Positions 55,961 to 64,000 of a stretch of 64,000 nucleotides of DNA are shown piece after piece. The notes under the pieces were generated by a model. The model searched no databases, had not been told where the DNA came from, and worked only from the letters and a program-made list of their open reading frames with translations. Both the position numbers and the translations under genes were made by a program. The stretch is from Doryteuthis pealeii (lineage: Eukaryota; Mollusca; Cephalopoda; Myopsida; Loliginidae): positions 18,502,142 to 18,566,141 of the forward strand of contig CM042181.1 of NCBI GenBank assembly GCA_023376005.1, in the 5' to 3' direction. The stretch's first letter is position 1; each line of letters starts with the position of its first letter.

Positions 55961-58900
55961 TCCTGGGTATGATGTTAAACTCTATCTGATGGTGAAGTTC
56001 CAATTCTGGGGAATGTGGAGTACCCCTTCATCACCATTACTCCCAGATCCACTTTGAGGTCTTAATGTCCTGGGTATGATGTTAAACTCTATCTGATGGT
56101 GAAGTTCCAATTCTGGGAATGTGGAGTACCCCTTCATCACCATTACTCCCAGATCCACTTTGAGGTCTTAATGTCCTGGGTATGATGTTAAACTCTATCT
56201 GATGGTGAAGTTCCAATTCTGGGGGAATGTGGAGTACCCTTCATCACCATTACTCCCAGATCCACTTTGAGGTCTTAATGTCCTGGGTATGATGTTAAAC
56301 TCTATCTGATGGTGAAGTTCCAATTCTGGATCTGGGGAATGTGGAGTACCCCTTCATCACCATTACTCCCAGATCCACTTTGAGGGTCTTAATGTCCTGG
56401 GTATGATGTTAAACTCTATCTGATGGTGAAGTTCCAATTCTGGGGAATGTGGAGTACCCTTCATCACCATTACTCCCAGATCCACTTTGAGGTCTTAATG
56501 TCCTGGGTATGATGTTAAACTCTATCTGATGGTGAAGTTCCAATTCTGGAGCTCTGGGGAATGTGGAGTACCCCTTCATCACCATTACTCCCAGATCCAC
56601 TTTGAGGGTCTTAATGTCCTGGGTATGATGTTAAACTCTATCTGATGGTGAAGTTCCAATTCTGGAGCTCTGGGAATGTGGAGTACCCCTTCATCACCAT
56701 TACTCCCAGATCCACTTGAGGGTCTTAATGTCCTGGGTATGATGTTAAACTCTATCTGATGGTGAAGTTCCAATTCTGGAGCTCTGGGGAATGTGGAGTA
56801 CCCTTCATCACCATTACTCCCAGATCCACTTTGAGGGTCTTAATGTCCTGGGTATGATGTTAAACTCTATCTGATGGTGAAGTTCCAATTCTGGAGCTCT
56901 GGGAATGTGGAGTACCCTTCATCACCATTACTCCCAGATCCACTTTGAGGTCTTAATGTCCTGGGTATGATGTTAAACTCTATCTGATGGTGAAGTTCCA
57001 ATTCTGGAGCTCTGGGAATGTGGAGTACCCCTTCATCACCATTACTCCCAGATCCACTTTGAGGGTCTTAATGTCCTGGGTATGATGTTAAACTCTATCT
57101 GATGGTGAAGTTCCAATTCTGGAGCTCTGGGAATGTGGAGTACCCCTTCATCACCATTACTCCCAGATCCACTTTGAGGGTCTTAATGTCCTGGGTATGA
57201 TGTTAAACTCTATCTGATGGTGAAGTTCCAATTCTGGAGCTCTGGGGAATGTGGAGTACCCCTTCATCACCATTACTCCCAGATCCACTTTGAGGGTCTT
57301 AATGTCCTGGGTATGATGTTAAACTCTATCTGATGGTGAAGTTCCAATTCTGGAGCTCTGGGAATGTGGAGTACCCCTTCATCACCATTACTCCCAGATC
57401 CACTTTGAGGGTCTTAATGTCCTGGGTATGATGTTAAACTCTATCTGATGGTGAAGTTCCAATTCTGGAGCTCTGGGGAATGTGGAGTACCCCTTCATCA
57501 CCATTACTCCCAGATCCACTTTGAGGGTCTTAATGTCCTGGGTATGATGTTAAACTCTATCTGATGGTGAAGTTCCAATTCTCTCTGGGGAATGTGGAGT
57601 ACCCCTTCATCACCATTACTCCCAGATCCACTTTGAGGGTCTTAATGTCCTGGGTATGATGTTAAACTCTATCTGATGGTGAAGTTCCAATTCTGGATCT
57701 CTGGGGAATGTGGAGTACCCCTTCATCACCATTACTCCCAGATCCACTTTGAGGTCTTAATGTCCTGGGTATGATGTTAAACTCTATCTGATGGTGAAGT
57801 TCCAATTCTGGAGCTCTGGGAATGTGGAGTACCCCTTCATCACCATTACTCCCAGATCCACTTTGAGGGTCTTAATGTCCTGGGTATGATGTTAAACTCT
57901 ATCTGATGGTGAAGTTCCAATTCTGGAGCTCTGGGGAATGTGGAGTACCCCTTCATCACCATTACTCCCAGATCCACTTGAGGGTCTTAATGTCCTGGGT
58001 ATGATGTTAAACTCTATCTGATGGTGAAGTTCCAATTCTGGAGCTCTGGGAATGTGGAGTACCCCTTCATCACCATTACTCCCAGATCCACTTTGAGGGT
58101 CTTAATGTCCTGGGTATGATGTTAAACTCTATCTGATGGTGAAGTTCCAATTCTGGAGCTCTGGGGAATGTGGAGTACCCCTTCATCACCATTACTCCCA
58201 GATCCACTTTGAGGTCTTAATGTCCTGGGTATGATGTTAAACTCTATCTGATGGTGAAGTTCCAATTCTGGAGCTCTGGGAATGTGGAGTACCCCTTCAT
58301 CACCATTACTCCCAGATCCACTTTGAGGGTCTTAATGTCCTGGGTATGATGTTAAACTCTATCTGATGGTGAAGTTCCAATTCTGGAGGGGAATGTGGAG
58401 TACCCCTTCATCACCATTACTCCCAGATCCACTTTGAGGGTCTTAATGTCCTGGGTATGATGTTAAACTCTATCTGATGGTGAAGTTCCAATTCTGGAGC
58501 TCTGGGGAATGTGGAGTACCCCTTCATCACCATTACTCCCAGATCCACTTTGAGGTCTTAATGTCCTGGGTATGATGTTAAACTCTATCTGATGGTGAAG
58601 TTCCAATTCTGGAGCTCTGGGGAATGTGGAGTACCCCTTCATCACCATTACTCCCAGATCCACTTTGAGGTCTTAATGTCCTGGGTATGATGTTAAACTC
58701 TATCTGATGGTGAAGTTCCAATTCTGGAGCTCTGGGGAATGTGGAGTACCCCTTCATCACCATTACTCCCAGATCCACTTTGAGGGTCTTAATGTCCTGG
58801 GTATGATGTTAAACTCTATCTGATGGTGAAGTTCCAATTCTGGAATGTGGAGTACCCCTTCATCACCATTACTCCCAGATCCACTTTGAGGTCTTAATGT

Positions 58901-60240
58901 CCTGGGTATGATGTTAAACTCTATCTGATGGTGAAGTTCCAATTCTGGAGCTCTGGGGAATGTGGAGTACCCCTTCATCACCATTACTCCCAGATCCACT
59001 TTGAGGGTCTTAATGTCCTGGGTATGATGTTAAACTCTATCTGATGGTGAAGTTCCAATTCTGGAGCTCTGGGAATGTGGAGTACCCTTCATCACCATTA
59101 CTCCCAGATCCACTTTGAGGTCTTAATGTCCTGGGTATGATGTTAAACTCTATCTGATGGTGAAGTTCCAATTCTGGAGCTCTGGGAATGTGGAGTACCC
59201 CTTCATCACCATTACTCCCAGATCCACTTTGAGGTCTTAATGTCCTGGGTATGATGTTAAACTCTATCTGATGGTGAAGTTCCAATTCTGGAGCTCTGGG
59301 GAATGTGGAGTACCCCTTCATCACCATTACTCCCAGATCCACTTTGAGGTCTTAATGTCCTGGGTATGATGTTAAACTCTATCTGATGGTGAAGTTCCAA
59401 TTCTGGAGCTCTGGGAATGTGGAGTACCCCTTCATCACCATTACTCCCAGATCCACTTTGAGGTCTTAATGTCCTGGGTATGATGTTAAACTCTATCTGA
59501 TGGTGAAGTTCCAATTCTGGAGCTCTGGGGAATGTGGAGTACCCCTTCATCACCATTACTCCCAGATCCACTTTGAGGGTCTTAATGTCCTGGGTATGAT
59601 GTTAAACTCTATCTGATGGTGAAGTTCCAATTCTGGAGCTCTGGGGAATGTGGAGTACCCCTTCATCACCATTACTCCCAGATCCACTTTGAGGGTCTTA
59701 ATGTCCTGGGTATGATGTTAAACTCTATCTGATGGTGAAGTTCCAATTCTGGAGCTCTGGGGAATGTGGAGTACCCTTCATCACCATTACTCCCAGATCC
59801 ACTTGAGGTCTTAATGTCCTGGGTATGATGTTAAACTCTATCTGATGGTGAAGTTCCAATTCTGGAGCTCTGGGGAATGTGGAGTACCCCTTCATCACCA
59901 TTACTCCCAGATCCACTTTGAGGGTCTTAATGTCCTGGGTATGATGTTAAACTCTATCTGATGGTGAAGTTCCAATTCTGGATCTCTGGGGAATGTGGAG
60001 TACCCCTTCATCACCATTACTCCCAGATCCACTTGAGGTCTTAATGTCCTGGGTATGATGTTAAACTCTATCTGATGGTGAAGTTCCAATTCTGGAGCTC
60101 TGGGGAATGTGGAGTACCCCTTCATCACCATTACTCCCAGATCCACTTTGAGGGTCTTAATGTCCTGGGTATGATGTTAAACTCTATCTGATGGTGAAGT
60201 TCCAATTCTGGAGCTCTGGGGAATGTGGAGTACCCTTCAT
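55961..60240 (+). repeat. 116-bp satellite array, about 37 monomers
   Basis: The monomer contains CTTAATGTCCTGGGTATGAT, GTTAAACTCTATCTGATGG, GAATGTGGAGTACCCCTTCA and ATTACTCCCAGATCCACTTT. Lengths vary, mainly by presence of GAGCTCTG and G/GG, CC/CCC changes. The first five to six monomers lack GAGCTCTG; later ones mostly have it. The array ends by joining the parent element's own downstream sequence (ACTCTGATCCGAGTGG) at 60253. Reverse-strand open frames of 60-104 codons follow from monomers near 117 bp and are not genes. Confidence 0.95.
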
Positions 60241-61150
60241 TACTCCCAGATCCACTCTGATCCGAGTGGTAGTACCTGTTAGGTCTCATCTATGTGTTAA
60301 CTAGAAAAAAATGTTTATAAAGTTTGAGAAACTGGGTATGACGTTAAACTTTATCTGATGGTGAAATTCCAATTCTAGAGCTCTAGAGAGTGTGGAATAC
60401 CACTTCATCACCATTGCTCTCAGGACTCAGAGTGGTAGTACCTGTTAGGGTTCTATCTATAGGTTAAATAGAATAAAATTTGAAAAAATTGTTGAATACC
60501 TATCAAGAATGAATAAAACGAAACGTCTTCAGCATAAAATAACCCAACATGCCGTAAAATCCAACCATCCAGTGAAGATCCGAGGAACATCCGATAATAG
60601 AATCCGCTAGAAGTAGACAAAAAAAATGATTATTCCGTTTTTCTTGCTATCGTCCAAAATTGTATCGTGTTAAAATGTTAGATTTAATATCTATGTCTAT
60701 CCATATATAAAGGACAGTTTGTGTGTATGTATGTCCGGAGAAAAGTATGAAAATAAAACAATTAATGACAAAGTAAATATATATACACATTCACTATCAC
60801 CAGAGCTTGTTTTTTGTGTAAAAATAATAAAGATTTTATTTCTATTTGGAAAAGATATTTAAAAATTAGAATTTGAATTGTAAGAGAAGGGAAAGTCATT
60901 GGTTGCATTTGTGAGTTAAACATAAACAAATCAATTATGGAAAATCAAAACAATCAATGGATCTGCGGGACTAACTTTTTATTATTCTCCCCCTCCTCTT
61001 TCTACCCAGGCAATTATTAATCATCTCTTCGTGCTATCGTCCGAATTGTATTGTGTTAAACGTTGTGTATGTATATTTCACAATAAAGATTTACGATTTT
61101 TGTGGTCATTTTTAGGCTTCAAGTGAGATCCGTTGTGTTAAGCAGAGCAC
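60241..61150. other. Left arm: parent-element tail and unique sequence
   Basis: 60253-60570 is the 3' part of the satellite-parent element, with one more diverged monomer (60330-60425). 60570-61150 shows no gene; an internal similarity (CTTGCTATCGTCC.AATTGTAT near 60643 and CGTGCTATCGTCCGAATTGT near 61030) suggests an old inner duplication. Confidence 0.55.
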
Positions 61151-61480
61151 GATCTTTAGTAAAGAAACCTTTGGTTGTTTCTTGGTGTCCCTTAGTGTTG
61201 GGTGTGATCCTTTGGTTGTTCCTTGGTGTCCCTTAGTGTTGGGTATGATCCTTTGGTTGTTCCTTGGTGTCCCTTAGTGTTGGGTATGATCCTTTGGTTT
61301 GTTCCTTAGGTGTGGTTTAGTGTGGTACGATTTGTGGCCCTCTTTAGCTTCAAGTGAGAGCACTTTGCATGGAGATCCCTTGTGTTCCTTAATGAAGAAT
61401 CCTTGGTTGTTCCTTATTGTTAGGTAGAATCCTTTGGTTGTTCCTTGGTGTTGGGTAGAATCCTTTGGTTGTTTTATTGA
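61150..61480. repeat. 41-bp minisatellite in the left arm
   Basis: CCTTTGGTTGTTCCTTGGTG plus TCCCTTAGTGTTGGGTATGA repeated three to four times, then diverged units. The right arm (61735-62075) has more units. Confidence 0.85.
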
Positions 61481-63059
61481 ATATGCTTGCGTTAGTATCT
61501 ATGTTATTTATAAAGGAATTTGTTTAAAATGGTGTGATGGGTTTTTTTTGGGGGGGGTTATATTGGTGGGGACAATAGCAGCAGCAGCAGCAACAATGTT
61601 TGGATACAATCTTCTTTGATTGAGGAGTAACCCCCCCCCAAAAAAAAAAACCCATCACCATTTTAAACAAATTCCTTTATAAATAACATAGATACTAAAC
61701 GCAAGCATACTTCAATAACAAACAACCAAAGGATTCTACCCAACACCAAGGAACAACCAAAGGATTCTACCTAACAATAAGGAACAACCAAGGATTCTTC
61801 ACTAAGGAACACAAGGGATCTCCACTGCAAAGTGCTCTCACTTGAAGCCTAAAGAGGGCCACAAAATCGTACCCAACACTAAGGGACACTAAGGAACAAC
61901 CAAAGGATCATACCCAACACTAAGGGACACCAAGGAACAACCAAAGGATCATACCCAACACTAAGACACCAAGGAACAACCAAAGGATCATACCCAACAC
62001 TAAGGGACACCAAGGAACAACCAAAGGATCATAACACTAAGGGACACCAAGAAACAACCAAAGGTTTATTCACTAAAGATCGCGCTCTGCTTAACACAAC
62101 GGATTTCCACTGTAAAGTGCTCTCAATTGAAGCCTAAAAATGGCCACAAAAATCGTAAATCTTTATTGTGAAATATACATACACAACGTTTAACACAATA
62201 CAATTCGGACGATAGCAAGAAGAGATGATTAATAATTGCTTAGGTAGAAAGAGGAGGGGGAGAATAATAAAAAGTTAGTCCCGCAGATCCATTGATTGTT
62301 TTGATTTTCCATAATTGATTTGTTTATGTTTAACTCACAAACGCAACCAATGACTTTCCCTTCTCTTACGATTCAAATTCTAATTTTTAAATATCTTTTC
62401 CAAATATAAATAAAATCTTTATTATTTTTACACAAAAATCAAGCTCTGGTGATAGTGAATGTGTATATATATTTACTTTGTCATTAATTGTTTTATTTTC
62501 ATAGTTTTCTCCGGACATACATACACACAAACTGTCCTTTATAAATGTATAGACATAGATATTAAATCTAACATTTTAACACGATACAATTTTGGACGAT
62601 AGCAAGAAAAAAGGAATAATAATTTTTTTGTCTACTTCTAGCGGATTCTATTATCGGATGTTCCTCGGATCTTCACTGGATGGTTGGATTTTACGGCATG
62701 TTGGGTTATTTTATGCTGAAGACGTTTCGTTTTATTCATTCTTGATAGGTATTCAACAATTTTTTCAAACTTTATTCTATTTAACCTATAGATAGAACCC
62801 TAACAGGTACTACCACTCTGAGTCCTGAGAGCAATGGTGATGAAGTGGTATTCCACACTCTTCAGAGCTCTAGAATTGGAATTTCACCATCAGATAAAGT
62901 TTAACGTCATACCCAGTTTCTCAAACTTTATAAACACTTTTTTTCTAGTTAACGCATAGATGAGACCCTAACAGGTACTACCACTCCGGATCAGAGTGGA
63001 TCTGGGAGTAATGAAGTGGTACTCCACATTCCCCAGAGCTCCAGAATTGGAACTTCACC

Positions 63060-64000
63060 ATCAGATAGAGTTTAACATCATACCCAGGACATTAAGACCC
63101 TCAAAGTGGATCTGGGAGTAATGGTGATGAAGGGGTACTCCACATTCCCCAGAGCTCCAGAATTGGAACTTCACCATCAGATAGAGTTTAACATCATACC
63201 AGGACATTAAGACCCTCAGAGTGGATCTGGGAGTAATGGTGATGAAGGGTACTCCACATTCCCCAGAGATCCAGAATTGGAACTTCACCATCAGATAGAG
63301 TTTAACATCATACCCAGGACATTAAGACCCTCAGAGTGGATCTGGGAGTAATGGTGATGAAGGGGTACTCCACATTCCCCAGAGCTCCAGAATTGGAACT
63401 TCACCATCAGATAGAGTTTAACATCATACCCAGGACATTAAGACCCTCAGAGTGGATCTGGAGTAATGGTGATGAAGGGTACTCCACATTCCCCAGAGCT
63501 CCAGAATTGGAACTTCACCATCAGATAGAGTTTAACATCATACCCAGGACATTAAGACCCTCAAAGTGGATCTGGGAGTAATGGTGATGAAGGGGTACTC
63601 CACATTCCCCAGAGCTCCAGAATGGAACTTCACCATCAGATAGAGTTTAACATCATACCCAGGACATTAAGACCCTCAGAGTGGATCTGGGAGTAATGGT
63701 GATGAAGGGGTACTCCACATTCCCCAGAGCTCCAGAATTGGAACTTCACCATCAGATAGAGTTTAACATCATACCCAGGACATTAAGACCCTCAAAGTGG
63801 ATCTGGGAGTAATGGTGATGAAGGGGTACTCCACATTCCCCAGAGCTCCAGAATGGAACTTCACCATCAGATAGAGTTTAACATCATACCCAGGACATTA
63901 AGACCCTCAAAGTGGATCTGGGAGTAATGGTGATGAAGGGTACTCCACATTCCCCAGAGCTCCAGAATTGGAACTTCACCATCAGATAGAGTTTAACATC
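63060..64000 (-). repeat. 116-bp satellite array, inverted arm
   Basis: About eight monomers in reverse orientation, continuing past the window end. Most carry GAGCTC. Confidence 0.95.

Larger units (their letters stand above)
59190..64000. repeat. Giant inverted repeat centred near 61594
   Basis: The left arm (to 61560) and right arm (from 61628) are reverse complements through the parent-element tail, a 1-kb unique part, the minisatellite and the satellite. The right arm runs off the window, so arm length is at least 2.3 kb. The 67-bp spacer (61561-61627) contains five CAG/GCA units. The arms differ by point changes and by minisatellite copy number. Confidence 0.93.

Noticed and set aside
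56400..63600. Repeated open frames beginning MDLGVMVMKG
   Set aside because: They follow the 116/117-bp satellite monomer antisense; frames break whenever a monomer changes length, and there is no start or splice context.
40029..64000. Further NDUFS6 exons
   Set aside because: No plus-strand sequence encoding the DYRR-RF, FAIDLI or CGYCG regions was found on reading; the segment at 46874 does not match.

Overview
The window is eukaryotic, AT-rich, intron-bearing and almost entirely repetitive. GT-AG introns, tRNA- and 5S-derived SINE-like repeats, Helitrons, hammerhead-ribozyme remnants and two nuclear genes for mitochondrial proteins indicate a metazoan. I favour a mollusc or another lophotrochozoan, mainly from the GAGTTATCTCCC motif just upstream of both genes, which I remember as common in molluscan transcripts; this is not proven.

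Region 1 (1-24066) is a block of about three 8-kb units. Units 1 and 3 are nearly identical at an offset of about 16.3 kb. Unit 2 (about 7.9-15.9 kb) and the start of unit 3 (to about 16.8 kb) carry dense single-base indels that look like unpolished long-read sequence. Each unit is a mosaic of two non-autonomous Helitron families (here HelA, about 620 bp, and HelB, about 390 bp), a palindromic MITE with 8-bp target duplications, and a hammerhead-ribozyme motif. A broken non-LTR reverse transcriptase lies in the noisy unit.

Region 2 (25155-35883, minus strand) is a complete six-exon gene for the mitochondrial ribosome-rescue factor MRPL58/ICT1 (216 codons plus stop, all splice phases consistent, SSGPGGQ catalytic motif). 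Its introns hold Helitrons, nested TIR elements, SINEs and a 79-bp minisatellite.

Region 3 (35884-40028): head-to-head with MRPL58, about 4 kb away, is exon 1 of NDUFS6 (complex I), plus strand. A tandem array of ten tRNA-like units lies between the two starts. The remaining NDUFS6 exons were not found in the window.

Region 4 (40029-55960) is presumably NDUFS6 intron and beyond: a 1.2-kb palindrome centred on GATA/TATC repeats, a HelA copy with a related empty site about 830 bp away, a 100-N scaffold gap (46401-46500), 5S rRNA-derived repeats, microsatellites and further hammerhead-like motifs.

Region 5 (55960-64000) is a satellite of about 116-bp monomers amplified from the middle of a dispersed element. 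It lies on both arms of a giant inverted repeat centred near 61594.

The only host coding sequence I can support is MRPL58 and NDUFS6 exon 1. Both act in mitochondria (translation rescue; respiratory complex I) and share a promoter-proximal motif at the same distance from the start codon.
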